The position numbers and the translations under genes are program-made. Positions 49,855 to 59,186 of a stretch of DNA of 64,000 nucleotides are shown here, one piece after another (positions within the stretch are counted from its first letter, which is position 1; each line of letters begins with the position of its first letter). The stretch is from NCBI RefSeq assembly GCF_003330725.1, contig NZ_CP030840.1, forward strand, positions 1,550,001 through 1,614,000. The letters are read 5' to 3'. Below the pieces are notes generated by a model. It was not told the DNA's origin and made no database searches. It saw only the letters and a program-made list of their open reading frames with translations. The stretch comes from Acidisarcina polymorpha. Lineage in GTDB: Bacteria; Acidobacteriota; Terriglobia; Terriglobales; Acidobacteriaceae.

Positions 49855-50625
49855 ATGAAGATCCTCGTCTGCATCAAGCAAGTCCCCCAAAAAGACGCAC
49901 CACTCAAGCTGAACGAATCGGGCACCTGGATTCGCGATGACGTCTCCTACGAGGTGAATGAACCAGACGCTTATGCGCTCGAAGAGGCGCTGCGGCAGAG
50001 AGAGAAGCACGGCGGCGAGGTCGTGGTGATCACTGCCGGGCCCGCCCGCGCACAATCTGTGCTTCGGGAGGCGTTGGCCAAAGGCGCCGACCGCGCGATT
50101 CACCTCGACGACGATCGGTTTGTTCAGTTGGACTCGGCAAATACGGCGCGCGCGCTGGCCGCCGCCATTGAATCTGAAAGCTTCGATCTGATCGTCACCG
50201 GACTGCAGTCTGATGATTTCGGCGCGGCGCAGACGGGGATTCTGCTGGCCGAGATTCTCGGCTTGCCTCATGCGACCATTGTCATCGGGATCGAGAAGAC
50301 AGAATCGGGAGTCACGCTCAAGCGCGAACTTGAGGCAGGCCACTATCAATACATCGATCTGCCCTTGCCCGCGGTATTGATGATTCAGAGCGGTATCAAT
50401 AAGCTCCGCTATGCCACTCTCATTGGCATCAAGCAGGCCAAGATGAAGCCGGTCCGCAAGGTCAGCTTTGCGGAGATCAAAGCCAAACTGGGACGAAACC
50501 GGCAAAAAATTGAGCGGCTTTATATCCCCGCGAAGCAAAAGAAGACCGAAATGATCACTGGATCCTCTGCTGAGATCGCAAAGAAGATCGTCGAACATCT
50601 CAAGAACCACTCCCGCGTGATTTAA
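49855..50625 (+). CDS. etfB: Electron transfer flavoprotein beta subunit
   Basis: A 256-residue ETF beta subunit that holds AMP and takes electrons from acyl-CoA and other dehydrogenases. The signature includes MKILVCIKQVPQKDAPLKLNESGTWI at the start, then VNEPDAYALEEALR and SFDLIVTGLQSDDFGAAQTGILLAEILGLPHAT. The recognition-loop region LPAVLMIQSGINKLRYATLIGIKQAKMKP is intact. A TATACT box (49819-49824) lies about 30 bases before the start and may be the operon promoter, but no good -35 was seen. A small membrane protein gene separates it from etfA. Confidence 0.95.
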   Translation: MKILVCIKQVPQKDAPLKLNESGTWIRDDVSYEVNEPDAYALEEALRQREKHGGEVVVITAGPARAQSVLREALAKGADRAIHLDDDRFVQLDSANTARALAAAIESESFDLIVTGLQSDDFGAAQTGILLAEILGLPHATIVIGIEKTESGVTLKRELEAGHYQYIDLPLPAVLMIQSGINKLRYATLIGIKQAKMKPVRKVSFAEIKAKLGRNRQKIERLYIPAKQKKTEMITGSSAEIAKKIVEHLKNHSRVI

Positions 50626-50723
50626 TGTGGGGTGGGGTCGAGTTTTATTCAATTTGCAGTTTCCGCAGGAGCTGCTTTCGCAGTGGTCTTGCGGCCCCCG
50701 CTATCGAATGCAGGAGAAGATGA

Positions 50724-50999
50724 ATGGCCAACATGCTGATTCCCTTTGAGGAACGCAACCTCACCCCGAACCAGGTAGAGCATCTGGATAAGCGTCGTGC
50801 CTGGGGGTTGACTCTTCAAGTGATTGCCGGGCTTTTGGCGATCATCGGCGTCGTCCTTTGGCTCTGGGTCGGCCAGGATCTGACTTATTCTCCAGGATGG
50901 ATTCATCCGATGTTCTACTACGACGCCATTGTCTGGGTTGCTGCTGTTGTGCTGATTGGCATCGGGTCTGCGCTCCGCCGCGGGGCGCCCGAATTTTGA
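50724..50999 (+). CDS. Small two-helix membrane protein inserted between etfB and etfA
   Basis: A 91-residue protein: a polar N-terminus with PFEERNLTPNQVEHLDKRRAWGLTL, then helices VIAGLLAIIGVVLWLWVG and YDAIVWVAAVVLIGIGSAL. No family is recognised. It lies between the two ETF subunit genes on the same strand (98 bases after etfB, 81 before etfA), so it is probably co-transcribed. A role as a membrane link for the ETF pathway is conceivable but unproven. Confidence 0.75.
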   Translation: MANMLIPFEERNLTPNQVEHLDKRRAWGLTLQVIAGLLAIIGVVLWLWVGQDLTYSPGWIHPMFYYDAIVWVAAVVLIGIGSALRRGAPEF

Positions 51000-51080
51000 G
51001 ATCTCCGCTTTGTTTTTGAATGAGTTGAAGGACGGTGGCGGATCTATGTTGGTCACCTCCGTCGAGCGCCAGACAACCTC

Positions 51081-52070
51081 ATGCCAGACACCATCCTCGT
51101 AGTCGCCGAACAACGCGAAGGCAAACTGAATCGCGTCTCGTTCGAAACCATAGCAGCCGCGCAATCCATTGCCCATGAAACTGGCTGGATCGTCGAGGTA
51201 GTTCTACCCGGCCACGAGCTCAGCGCCGCCGCTGCCGAGCTTGCCACTAAAGCGGTCAAAAAAGTCTACCTGCTCGAGTCGCCCTCCCTCGAAACCTACA
51301 CCTATGACGCCTATGTTCAGGCTATGGGCCAATTTCTGAAAGAAAAGCAGCCGAAGCTGGTTCTCTTTCCACATACCTATCAGGTCAGGGATTTTGCGCC
51401 TCGACTGGCGCTGGCGCTCGATCGCACCTTGATATCCGACAGTACCGGATTCAAGTTCGAGTCGGGCCGGCTACTCTTCACCCGGCAGATGTTTCAAGGC
51501 AAATTTGCGGCGGACGTCTCGTTTGCCGGAGAAGAACCCTGGCTCGCTACCATTCAGAATGGAGCCTTTCGTGGCGACCAGGTGGAGCCCGGCTCGGCTC
51601 CTCTCGAGACGATGACGGTGGCGGAGCCGCTCGCATCCTCCCGGGTGGTTCCTCATGAAGTCTTTCAGGAAGCCAAGCAGGCAGTTGACCTGGGCCAGGC
51701 AGAGGTGATCGTCGCTGTGGGCCGCGGCATACGGGAACAGAAGAACCTGGCTATCGCCGAGGCCCTTGCCGACGCGCTGGGCGGAGATATGGCTGCCTCT
51801 CGTCCGATCTGCGACAACGGATGGCTTCCTCTGGATCGTCAAATCGGTAGCTCCGGTCAGACTGTGGCACCGAAGCTCTACATCGCCTTAGGAATCAGCG
51901 GGGCTATCCAGCACATCGTTGGCATGAAAGGCTCAGGAACCATCGTTGCCATTAATAAAGACGCGGAAGCGCCGATATTCGAGATCGCCGACGTGGGCGT
52001 CGTTGGAAACCTTTTCGATATCGTGCCAGCCTTGACGGAAGAGATCAAGAAGGTCAAAGCGGCGGGTTGA
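51081..52070 (+). CDS. etfA: Electron transfer flavoprotein alpha subunit
   Basis: A 329-residue ETF alpha subunit. The N-terminal ETF fold ([27 protein letters not shown] ... [22 protein letters not shown]) is followed by the FAD-binding C-terminal domain. That domain has [65 protein letters not shown] and [23 protein letters not shown]. With EtfB it passes electrons to the ETF:quinone oxidoreductase encoded at 53582-55348, so the electron path to quinone is complete in this region. Confidence 0.96.
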   Translation: MPDTILVVAEQREGKLNRVSFETIAAAQSIAHETGWIVEVVLPGHELSAAAAELATKAVKKVYLLESPSLETYTYDAYVQAMGQFLKEKQPKLVLFPHTYQVRDFAPRLALALDRTLISDSTGFKFESGRLLFTRQMFQGKFAADVSFAGEEPWLATIQNGAFRGDQVEPGSAPLETMTVAEPLASSRVVPHEVFQEAKQAVDLGQAEVIVAVGRGIREQKNLAIAEALADALGGDMAASRPICDNGWLPLDRQIGSSGQTVAPKLYIALGISGAIQHIVGMKGSGTIVAINKDAEAPIFEIADVGVVGNLFDIVPALTEEIKKVKAAG

Positions 52071-52157
52071 TCCCTGCAGGATTGAGTGCGCGCAAGCATC
52101 AACCTGTTAGCTAACGTGAAGATGATTTCCTAAGTTCGTGGGCCTCTTAAAGACAGC

Positions 52158-52183
52158 GAGGGATGAGCTTGCGCTCATCCCTC
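52158..52183. terminator. Strong hairpin between etfA and the stress gene
   Basis: GAGGGATGAGC (52158-52168) and GCTCATCCCTC (52173-52183) form a perfect 11-bp stem with a TTGC loop. It lies between the converging etfA (ends 52070) and the 17M-like gene (ends 52219). T-tracts are short on both sides (CTGGTT; CTGTCTTT on the minus strand), so it probably terminates both transcripts with modest efficiency. Confidence 0.7.
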
Positions 52184-52218
52184 TGGTTCCAGTTTCAACT
52201 CAGATATCGGGCCGCTGA

Positions 52219-52800
52219 CTAATAAGTTGTCGTATGAACCTTTTCTCCTTCGCGCACTGCGTCGGTGTCGCGTTTGCCAGCTGAACCCTCACTGGACGAA
52301 GCAATATCGTCGGCGCCCGAGCCTTTCAGCAGATTCTTGGCGCTGGTGATTTCTTCGCTGGTCTCGCAGTGCACGGAAAGAAGCACACCACCGTCCTTGA
52401 CGCGTCCCTCGTAGCGTTTCGCTTCGTACTCCGGGATGCCTGCGCCAACTAAGGCGCCGACCAGACCCCCGACTGCGCCACCGACTCCGAAGCCGGCCAG
52501 CGCGCCCATGATCGGCCCGGCAGCGATGAGTGGGCCGACCCCGGGAATTGCCAGTGCTCCCAGACCAGCCAATAATCCAACGGTGCCGCCGACTACGCCG
52601 CCAGCGGTCACACCAGCCGCGGTGCCTTCCGGGGCCTTAGTGTGTTTCTGGTGAGCGAACTGTTTGTTGCTCTCGGTGTCGGCCATCAGGACGGAGACAT
52701 CCTGCTCCGAGAATCCCTGGGCGACGAGCACATCAACGGCCTTTTCGGCGCTTTCAATATTCGGGTAAATCCCATAGACTGCCGTATTCTTACCTGCCAT
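52219..52800 (-). CDS. General stress protein 17M-like protein with glycine-zipper membrane segment
   Basis: The N-terminal ~60 residues match the general stress protein 17M/YflT-type domain (NTAVYGIYPNIESAEKAVDVLVAQGFSEQDVSVLMAD). The centre (about 60-125) is Gly/Ala-rich with repeated GxxxG spacing (GVTAGGVVGGTVGLLAGLGALA; GFGVGGAVGGLVGALVG), a glycine-zipper membrane segment. The C-terminus (VLLSVHCETSEEITSAKNLLKGSGADDI) repeats the domain's second half. Probably an envelope-associated stress protein. Transcribed away from etfQO, in the same direction as the BON gene upstream of it (84 bases). Confidence 0.85.
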   Translation of the reverse strand: MAGKNTAVYGIYPNIESAEKAVDVLVAQGFSEQDVSVLMADTESNKQFAHQKHTKAPEGTAAGVTAGGVVGGTVGLLAGLGALAIPGVGPLIAAGPIMGALAGFGVGGAVGGLVGALVGAGIPEYEAKRYEGRVKDGGVLLSVHCETSEEITSAKNLLKGSGADDIASSSEGSAGKRDTDAVREGEKVHTTTY

Positions 52801-52884
52801 AGTAGTTCTCCTTGGGCAAATCGAGACAAAGTTGTTAGGGCGTGATCGTTATCTGACGCAGCAACTTACCGGCGAAGCGGACGC

Positions 52885-53265
52885 CTACTGGGGCTGGACG
52901 GTAATTTGATTGGTCACCTTGTCCGCGCCCGCGATCTGCGCTGCCAGGTCTTGAATCTTCTGTTTTTCATCGTCGGAATGCACGGGCCCTTTGAGAGTGA
53001 CCGCGCCTTGCCTGACGATGATTTTCACGTTGTGGGCGTACATCGAAAGTTTTTTATCCGCAACCAGAGCTTTGCGGATCTTCGCAGTCATTTGGCGATC
53101 GCTGCTGGCGCTGCTTTGCTGATCAGCCGTCGTATTCTGCTGTTTGTTTTGCCCGGAGTTGTCAGGTTGATTTTGAGCGAGAGCGGGTTGAAAGACCGCC
53201 AATATCGCCATCAGAGTCAAAGACGTAAGAATGGGACCAAACAGCGTACTCTTTAAATGTTGCAT
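52885..53265 (-). CDS. Exported BON-domain protein
   Basis: A 126-residue protein with a signal peptide (GPILTSLTLMAILAVFQPALAQ), a Gln/Asn/Ser-rich linker, and one BON domain (MTAKIRKALVADKKLSMYAHNVKIIVRQGAVTLKGPVHSDDEKQKIQDLAAQIAGADKV...). BON domains bind phospholipid or other surfaces, and such proteins (OsmY, DolP relatives) are osmotic or envelope stress proteins. The ATG at 53265 is preceded by CGAGGAACGC. It pairs with the 17M-like gene downstream as a likely stress operon. Confidence 0.88.
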   Translation of the reverse strand: MQHLKSTLFGPILTSLTLMAILAVFQPALAQNQPDNSGQNKQQNTTADQQSSASSDRQMTAKIRKALVADKKLSMYAHNVKIIVRQGAVTLKGPVHSDDEKQKIQDLAAQIAGADKVTNQITVQPQ

Positions 53266-53469
53266 GCGTTCCTCGATGATGCGCTTCGACCTTCTTGTCG
53301 CCGCAGGTCGCGGCGATTTAGGGGCATTGGCCCTGACTGATTCGACGGTGAACAAACACTTGCTAAGTCCGGCTGGCATCTCCCCGGTTCGTCGAATTAG
53401 GATGTGGCATCAAACTTTGGAGTTGTCTTTTTAAGTTTCCCCAACTCCGATGCCGAAGAACTCGGACTA

Positions 53470-53526
53470 CTTGCCTTCCCTTTCCCCTCTTGGCTTTCCT
53501 TTCCCGACTTGCCTTCCCTTTGATTG
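53470..53526. repeat. Three-unit 19-bp tandem repeat array upstream of ETF:quinone oxidoreductase
   Basis: Three consecutive 19-base units start at 53470, 53489 and 53508, each beginning CTTGCCTTCC or CTTGGCTTTCC. The strand is almost all pyrimidine with scattered G. Period and the CTTGCCTT core match the array at 1992-2120. It ends 55 bases before the ATG at 53582. The remainder of the gap 53266-53581 contains the presumed divergent promoters; I see no other structure. Confidence 0.8.
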
Positions 53527-53581
53527 ATCCGCTACAAAAGAGTGCGGTCCAGCAAGGCCAGGGCAGCTGAGCAATCACCTC

Positions 53582-55348
53582 ATGAATGAGATTCATTTTC
53601 GTAAACCGATCGACAACATCGATCGTCCTCAGATGGATGCCGATGTCGTCATCGTGGGCGGAGGGCCGGCTGGACTGGCTTGTGCATTGCGCCTTTCGCA
53701 GCTGATCGACAACCATAATCTTCACGATCCTGAGGCTCCACTCAGCAAAGAAAACATCTATGTCCTGGAGAAAGCTCGAGAAGCAGGACAGCATTGTCTT
53801 TCCGGCGCGCTGCTCGATCCGCGTTCGATGCGCGAGCTTTTACCAGGCTTCGAAGCCGAAGCGCCAATGGACGCCGAGGTCACAAAGGAATCGGTTTTTT
53901 TTCTCACCAGGACAGGCCAGCACAAATTTCCGATCGTCCCTCCGCCGCTCCGTGATCATGGCAACTATGTCATCTCCATCAATAAGTTTGTGAAATGGCT
54001 GGCTGCGAAGGTGGAGGAAAGCGGCATCACCATCTTCACTGGCTTCGCGGGCGCGGAACTGCTCTTCGATCAGGGCGGAGACGTCGTGGCCGGTGTCCGC
54101 ACGGACGATAAAGGGGTGAATAAGCAGGGTGAGCGCAAAGCTAATTTTGAACCCGGCTATGACCTGCATTCCAAGGTCACGATCCTGGCCGAAGGGACTC
54201 GCGGGAACTGCGCAAAGCAGCTCATCCAGCGCCTTGATCTGGAGGACCCTGATCACGCCCAGACCTACGGCCTCGGGGTCAAAGAGCTTTGGGAGATCCC
54301 CGCGGGGCGCATAGCCAAGGGCGAGGTGATTTACACCCTGGGGTATCCGCTGACCACACGAGAATATGGGGGCGCCTGGATCTATGGAATCAGCGATACC
54401 GAGATCTCTCTGGGATACGTCACCGGCCTCGATTATCAGGATCCCCGGACTGACCCCAATCACGTCTTTCAGAGCTTCAAGAGCCACCCGTTCATTCGTC
54501 GACTGCTCGAAGGCGGCAAGATGGTCCGCTATGGCGCGAAGAGCCTGCCTTACGGGGGATGGCTCACAATGCCACGCCTCGGGGGCAACGGTTGGATGCT
54601 GCTAGGAGATAGTGCCAGCTTTCTCAACTCCCAGCGACTCAAGGGCATCCATCTCGCCATCAAGTCGGGAATGCTCGCGGCGGAAACTGCTTATGACGCG
54701 CTGATTCAGAAGAAATTCTCGAGTGCTCAACTCGGCGACTATAAGCGCCGGGTGGACGAAAGCTGGATACGAGAGGAACTCTACCCGGTGCGGAACTTCC
54801 ATCAGGGTTTTGAGCATGGCCTGATCGACGGGCTGGTTAAGGCGGGGGTGCAACAAGTGCTTCGAGGCGGCAATCTTGGACCCGATTTTACCAACCGGGC
54901 AGGGTTCGAGAATATGCGCCAGCTCGACACTCTGGGCGAGCATAGCCATGGCCGCGAAGCATTTCTGGGCAATGCGCAGGGAGACGGCAAAATTACTTTC
55001 GACCGCCTCACCGACGTCTACTACTCGGGGACCCGCCATGAGGACGACCAGCCTACTCACCTGGTAATAGCTGATCTGGACATCTGCAACACCCGCTGCG
55101 TCAAGGAGTTCGGCAACCCCTGTCAATACTTCTGTCCCGCGGCGGTTTACGAGATGGTGGAGGATTCGATCGTGAGGACAGAAGGCGATGCGGGTGGCAA
55201 TGGCACTCTAGCGAGCTCCGCCAAACGCTTACAGATTAATTTCGCAAATTGCGTTCATTGCAAGACCTGTGACATTGCCGATCCGTACCAGATCATTACC
55301 TGGGTGCCTCCAGAAGGAGGCGACGGGCCGAACTACGACGGCATGTAG
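53582..55348 (+). CDS. Electron transfer flavoprotein-ubiquinone oxidoreductase
   Basis: A membrane-associated FAD and 4Fe-4S flavoprotein that takes electrons from ETF to quinone. The N-terminal Rossmann motif ADVVIVGGGPAGLACALRL and the ETF-QO signature GQHCLSGALLDPRSMREL are followed by the quinone-binding central part (GLDYQDPRTDPNHVFQSFKSHPFIRRLLEGG). The C-terminal ferredoxin-like domain has cluster ligands in CNTRCVKEFGNPCQYFCPAAVYE and CVHCKTCDIADP. The length of 588 is normal (human ETFDH ~617). It stands near but not contiguous with etfBA, which lies 1.5 kb upstream on the same strand. Confidence 0.96.
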   Translation: MNEIHFRKPIDNIDRPQMDADVVIVGGGPAGLACALRLSQLIDNHNLHDPEAPLSKENIYVLEKAREAGQHCLSGALLDPRSMRELLPGFEAEAPMDAEVTKESVFFLTRTGQHKFPIVPPPLRDHGNYVISINKFVKWLAAKVEESGITIFTGFAGAELLFDQGGDVVAGVRTDDKGVNKQGERKANFEPGYDLHSKVTILAEGTRGNCAKQLIQRLDLEDPDHAQTYGLGVKELWEIPAGRIAKGEVIYTLGYPLTTREYGGAWIYGISDTEISLGYVTGLDYQDPRTDPNHVFQSFKSHPFIRRLLEGGKMVRYGAKSLPYGGWLTMPRLGGNGWMLLGDSASFLNSQRLKGIHLAIKSGMLAAETAYDALIQKKFSSAQLGDYKRRVDESWIREELYPVRNFHQGFEHGLIDGLVKAGVQQVLRGGNLGPDFTNRAGFENMRQLDTLGEHSHGREAFLGNAQGDGKITFDRLTDVYYSGTRHEDDQPTHLVIADLDICNTRCVKEFGNPCQYFCPAAVYEMVEDSIVRTEGDAGGNGTLASSAKRLQINFANCVHCKTCDIADPYQIITWVPPEGGDGPNYDGM

Positions 55349-55500
55349 TACCATTTAACAACATCAAACCCAAGAATGAAATTGAACGCTGGATCACGCT
55401 TGGAGAGCATGAGATCCCAGCGACTAATTTCACGGACGATCTTGGCATGCTAGGGATGGCTCGCTTGTCCAGCTTTGTGCCACTTTCAATTGCCTAGGAA

Positions 55501-56583
55501 ATGGCGCAGTCAGGATCCACAATGTCTGGGAAGCCAGTTACAGCAGCGGGCTCTATGGCAGACCTGATGGTCTTCCACGAGATCGCACGCGCGCTCACAT
55601 CGTCGCTGGATCTTGAATCCATTCTGACGACGATCATGCGGCAGATGCAGCGGTTTTTTCGTCCTGAAACCTGGGCGCTGTTATTGACCGACGAATCGCG
55701 CCGCGACCTTTACTATGCGATTGCGGACGGCCGCTACGGAAGTCAGTTGTCCGAAGTGCGGGTTCCTTACGGGCAAAGCATGGCTGGTTGGGTGGCAGAA
55801 CGGGGTGAGACGCTGATCGTCCCGGAAACCTCGAAACATCCTCTTGCTGAAATAGGAGTTGATTCCCACCTGGGCTTTGAGGTTCGTTCCGCGGTCTGCA
55901 TACCTCTGCGTTCGCGTCTGCGCACGTTAGGCGTCATCCAGCTCTTTAATTTGCCGCCCGATACATTTTCTGATTACGCAATCTCGTTCCTTCTTGTGCT
56001 CTGTGATTTTGCAGCGATCGCGATCGAAAATGCGCGAGCCTTCGAGCGAGTGCAGGAATTGACCATCCTTGATGAGTGCACTGGACTCTATAATCTTCGT
56101 CATTTCGCTGAATCGCTGCGGAACGAGATGAAACGTTCGGAGCGGCTCAACCTGCCGATGAGCCTAATCTTTATCGATCTCGATAACTTCAAGCTGGTGA
56201 ACGATCAATACGGCCACCAGATTGGCAGCCGTCTACTCGCTGCGGTAAGCGGTACGATCAGGTCTCAAGTCAGAAGCATCGATCTCGTTTTCCGCTATGG
56301 AGGAGACGAGTTCATCGTTCTACTGCCCGCTACCGGCAAGCGCAAAGCGATTCAAGTAGCGAATCGTCTGCTCTACTCGTTTCGCAATGGACCCCATGAT
56401 GTTTCGAATGATTTGCATATCGACGTGACCGCCAGTTTCGGAGTAGCCAGCTTCCCCGAGGACGGCAAGTCCGGTCATGAAATCCTTCGCGTCGCCGACG
56501 CCCGGATGTACTGGGTGAAAGGTTCGAGCCGCAACGGAATCGCCTTTGATGGAGGCGAGCAATCCCTGGAACAGCCTGCCTGA
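55501..56583 (+). CDS. GAF-GGDEF diguanylate cyclase
   Basis: A cytoplasmic cyclic-di-GMP synthase. A GAF sensor (about 20-175; FHEIARALTSSLDLESILTTIMRQMQRFF, SMAGWVAERGETLIVPE, CIPLRSRLRTLGVIQLFN) is followed by a GGDEF domain: DECTGLYNLRHFAESL, FIDLDNFKLVNDQYGH and intact RYG267GDEF271. An inhibitory I-site RxxD (R258SID261) lies exactly five residues before GGDEF, so product feedback is expected. No EAL or receiver domain is present. The GAF ligand is unknown. Single gene, convergent with the ABC permease. Confidence 0.95.
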   Translation: MAQSGSTMSGKPVTAAGSMADLMVFHEIARALTSSLDLESILTTIMRQMQRFFRPETWALLLTDESRRDLYYAIADGRYGSQLSEVRVPYGQSMAGWVAERGETLIVPETSKHPLAEIGVDSHLGFEVRSAVCIPLRSRLRTLGVIQLFNLPPDTFSDYAISFLLVLCDFAAIAIENARAFERVQELTILDECTGLYNLRHFAESLRNEMKRSERLNLPMSLIFIDLDNFKLVNDQYGHQIGSRLLAAVSGTIRSQVRSIDLVFRYGGDEFIVLLPATGKRKAIQVANRLLYSFRNGPHDVSNDLHIDVTASFGVASFPEDGKSGHEILRVADARMYWVKGSSRNGIAFDGGEQSLEQPA

Positions 56584-56612
56584 GTGAGGACCTGCTAAAC
56601 AGGGGCTCATTC

Positions 56613-58397
56613 TCAGTATCTCAGTCCTAATCTTTGGGGAAACTCTTCTTCCTCCTCGTCTACCTCGATCAGGCCGAGAAAGTCGGTCACGATTCTGCGG
56701 TGACGCCTCAACAGTTCGAAGTGTGCTCCGACGACGAGCGCGGCTACGATCAGCAGGTGTCCCAGGCCCTGTAGAAGCCAGTCTTCCAGCCCCAGAGTTA
56801 ACAAAACGAGCGGTGGAAAAAGCCCAAAGTATTGGATCAAGACAAAGGCCAGGTTTGTCGTAGAAGCAGGTCGCGCGCCAGTGAACGGAACCATCTTCAC
56901 GTTCAAAAAGAAGGCGTCGGTCAATAGAAGACAGAGGCTGATGCCGACAAATACTTGAACGCCGGTATTGCTCCAGCCGTTGAACCCGGGCGGAGCGATA
57001 GCATGGATCAATGTCACACTTCCCAAGGTGAGTATCAGCGCCCATAGAAGCACCCACCACCTGGTTGCCGTGGACTCATCCCATCCCGGTTTGCCATTGA
57101 TGACCCGGAATATCCAGTTGACCTTGCGGTCGGCCGGACCGAGAAAAGCCGCTCGTAAACCGGCAATCGTCCAGAAGGCGATGATCGGAATTGCCGCTCG
57201 CAAGCCATCAGGCGAGAAGACGAGGCTGATGTGGCCATCGCCCAGCTTTAACATCACCACTCCGGCGATAACCAATGCCATCCCGCCTCCTCCGTACATG
57301 GTCAGGTAAACGCGGTAGCGCGGGGTGCGCAGCAGCGTTTGGCTGATGAAGTGAAAGATGGCCCGGCGCTGCGGTATCCGCAACAGCGTCTTGTGAAGTA
57401 CAGAAGTGAGAGGAATGAGGATACGATTCTGCGTGTTTCGCGGGTCGGCCCCCTCAACGACGTGACGCATCCGGGAACGGTATGCGAACGGATAAAACAG
57501 GCTGGCCATTGCAATCATGAAAGCGGTCGCAATCCATCCGGTACGCGCCAGGGTCGCAAATACAGGTAAGGTCGATGAGCCCCTTAACAGGCGCTCGTAA
57601 ATGCCCAGAAACCAAAACGGCGGAAAATATTGAACCTCACGTCCGCCGGAGCTGAGCAAAGCTTCCAAAAACCTCGAGACGATAGGAAAGATCAGAAGCA
57701 TCGTCAGCAGCCCAGTGACTGAGAGTCCTTGCAGAAAGGGTGAAATCGTCCTCGAGATTCGTTCTCCGAGCAGCGTCAAGAGAGAGCCCTGGAGCGCCAG
57801 GAAAAAGGCGGCAATGAATGCACCACTCATTGTGACCGCAACCAGGTGAGCAAAGAAGTGGCGCGCCAGACTCGGCAAGTCGGCGGAGGCGGGAAAGAAT
57901 AAGCTCCCCAGTGCGTTTGCGCCGAGCAGAAAAATCCCTAAGAACAGGACCACTGCGGAGACCCGTGCCCAGAATAGCGTCTGGCGTTGGATTGAAAGAG
58001 TAGAGAGCACAAAGACATCCAACAGATCGGGGAAGAAAAAGTCCCATACAAAGATCGTGATGGCTCCGATCGCTACGAAGGAATACATCACATAAAAATA
58101 GTGGTCGCTTATCTGTAACCAGAATGGCCGGCCGCCTGGATAGTGGTATGGCGGGAAGAGATAGATCGCGACACAAAGCCCGGGAAGTGCTATCGCATAG
58201 GCAATCTGTAAGGCGCGCGCCTTGGTCTCTCCGTCCGATGAGGTCGTTTCATTGGTGAAGAAACGATCAAGAAAATGCCGCACGAGAACCTGGAATTGAC
58301 TGCGCTCTTGCGGATCGCCATCGAACAAGGCAGCTTGGACAGCGAGCGAGAGAACGGGATGCTTGGGCGGTGAGAAGAGCCGCACCCGGCTAAGCAT
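56613..58397 (-). CDS. ABC exporter permease-like membrane protein
   Basis: A 594-residue integral membrane protein with about 12 hydrophobic segments (ALPGLCVAIYLFPPYHYPGG, AVVLFLGIFLLGANALGSLF, GLSVTGLLTMLLIFPIV, VSLCLLLTDAFFLNVK and others). It lacks a recognised ABC2 signature, but the start overlaps the ATPase gene by 8 bases (58390-58397), which marks it as the partner permease. The substrate is unknown. A short cytoplasmic N-terminus and large loops differ from classic 6-helix ABC-2 permeases, so it may be a fused or atypical one. Confidence 0.82.
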   Translation of the reverse strand: MLSRVRLFSPPKHPVLSLAVQAALFDGDPQERSQFQVLVRHFLDRFFTNETTSSDGETKARALQIAYAIALPGLCVAIYLFPPYHYPGGRPFWLQISDHYFYVMYSFVAIGAITIFVWDFFFPDLLDVFVLSTLSIQRQTLFWARVSAVVLFLGIFLLGANALGSLFFPASADLPSLARHFFAHLVAVTMSGAFIAAFFLALQGSLLTLLGERISRTISPFLQGLSVTGLLTMLLIFPIVSRFLEALLSSGGREVQYFPPFWFLGIYERLLRGSSTLPVFATLARTGWIATAFMIAMASLFYPFAYRSRMRHVVEGADPRNTQNRILIPLTSVLHKTLLRIPQRRAIFHFISQTLLRTPRYRVYLTMYGGGGMALVIAGVVMLKLGDGHISLVFSPDGLRAAIPIIAFWTIAGLRAAFLGPADRKVNWIFRVINGKPGWDESTATRWWVLLWALILTLGSVTLIHAIAPPGFNGWSNTGVQVFVGISLCLLLTDAFFLNVKMVPFTGARPASTTNLAFVLIQYFGLFPPLVLLTLGLEDWLLQGLGHLLIVAALVVGAHFELLRRHRRIVTDFLGLIEVDEEEEEFPQRLGLRY

Positions 58398-59163
58398 GTT
58401 CCACCAGCATGGTTTCGACCAACTCGCGAGCTAACACCTTGGTATCCTGCTGCTGCACCAGTTGAGCGAAGGCGCTTTCAAGATTAGCAAGCTTCATCAG
58501 CCTGGTCAGCTCAGAGGGCGCGGTGTCGGCGAGGATCCTACCCTGGGCGATCACCACCACCCGATCGCAGATTTGCTCGACCACTTCGAGAACATGGGAG
58601 ATATAGAGAATCGCTTTTCCGCTCGCAGCCAGTTGCTGCAGCAAGTCCTTGAAGAGTCGCGCCGAGTCGACATCCAGCCCGGAGAGCGGTTCATCGAAAA
58701 CCAGCAGTTTGGGATCATGCATGAGCGCCGCCGCGATCAGCACCCGCTGCTTCATACCTTTCGAATATGCGGAGATCGGAGAATGCCGCCAGGATTCGAG
58801 GCCCAGCAGGCGGAGCAGCTTGTTGGCTTTGAGCTGGATGAGCGGCTCAGGCATGCCGCGTAAGCGCCCCACCAGCTGAAGATATTCCAAACCGGAGAGG
58901 TAGGTGTACACGTGCGCCTCTTCGGGAACGTATCCCAGCTTAGCCCGAAATCCAGCCAGATCGGCGCGGATGTCTACACCTTCGAACAAGACTTTTCCGT
59001 CATTCGGCTGGAGAATGCCGGTGATGATTTTGACAGTGGTGGACTTTCCCGATCCGTTGGCGCCCAAGTAGCCAACGATCTCGCCAGTTCCCACCCGGAA
59101 GTTCACATTGGCGATCGCCGGAATCCCTCGGTAACTTCTCGAAACGTTGTGCAGTTCAAGCAT
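58390..59163 (-). CDS. ABC transporter ATP-binding protein (ABC-2 exporter type)
   Basis: A complete ABC ATPase of 257 residues: Walker A GANGSGKSTTVK, Q-loop region KLGYVPEEAHVYTYLSG, signature YSKGMKQRVLIAAAL in place of LSGGQ, Walker B LLVFDEPLSGLD and the H-loop ILYISHVLE. The layout matches the drug/antibiotic or polysaccharide exporter group. I use the ATG at 59163 because GGAGG precedes it by 8 bases; an ATG at 59178 is also in frame. It diverges from a PadR gene, with a long inverted repeat between them, so PadR control is likely. Confidence 0.94.
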   Translation of the reverse strand: MLELHNVSRSYRGIPAIANVNFRVGTGEIVGYLGANGSGKSTTVKIITGILQPNDGKVLFEGVDIRADLAGFRAKLGYVPEEAHVYTYLSGLEYLQLVGRLRGMPEPLIQLKANKLLRLLGLESWRHSPISAYSKGMKQRVLIAAALMHDPKLLVFDEPLSGLDVDSARLFKDLLQQLAASGKAILYISHVLEVVEQICDRVVVIAQGRILADTAPSELTRLMKLANLESAFAQLVQQQDTKVLARELVETMLVEHA

Positions 59164-59186
59164 GATGGAAGCCTCCATTCCTGCCC

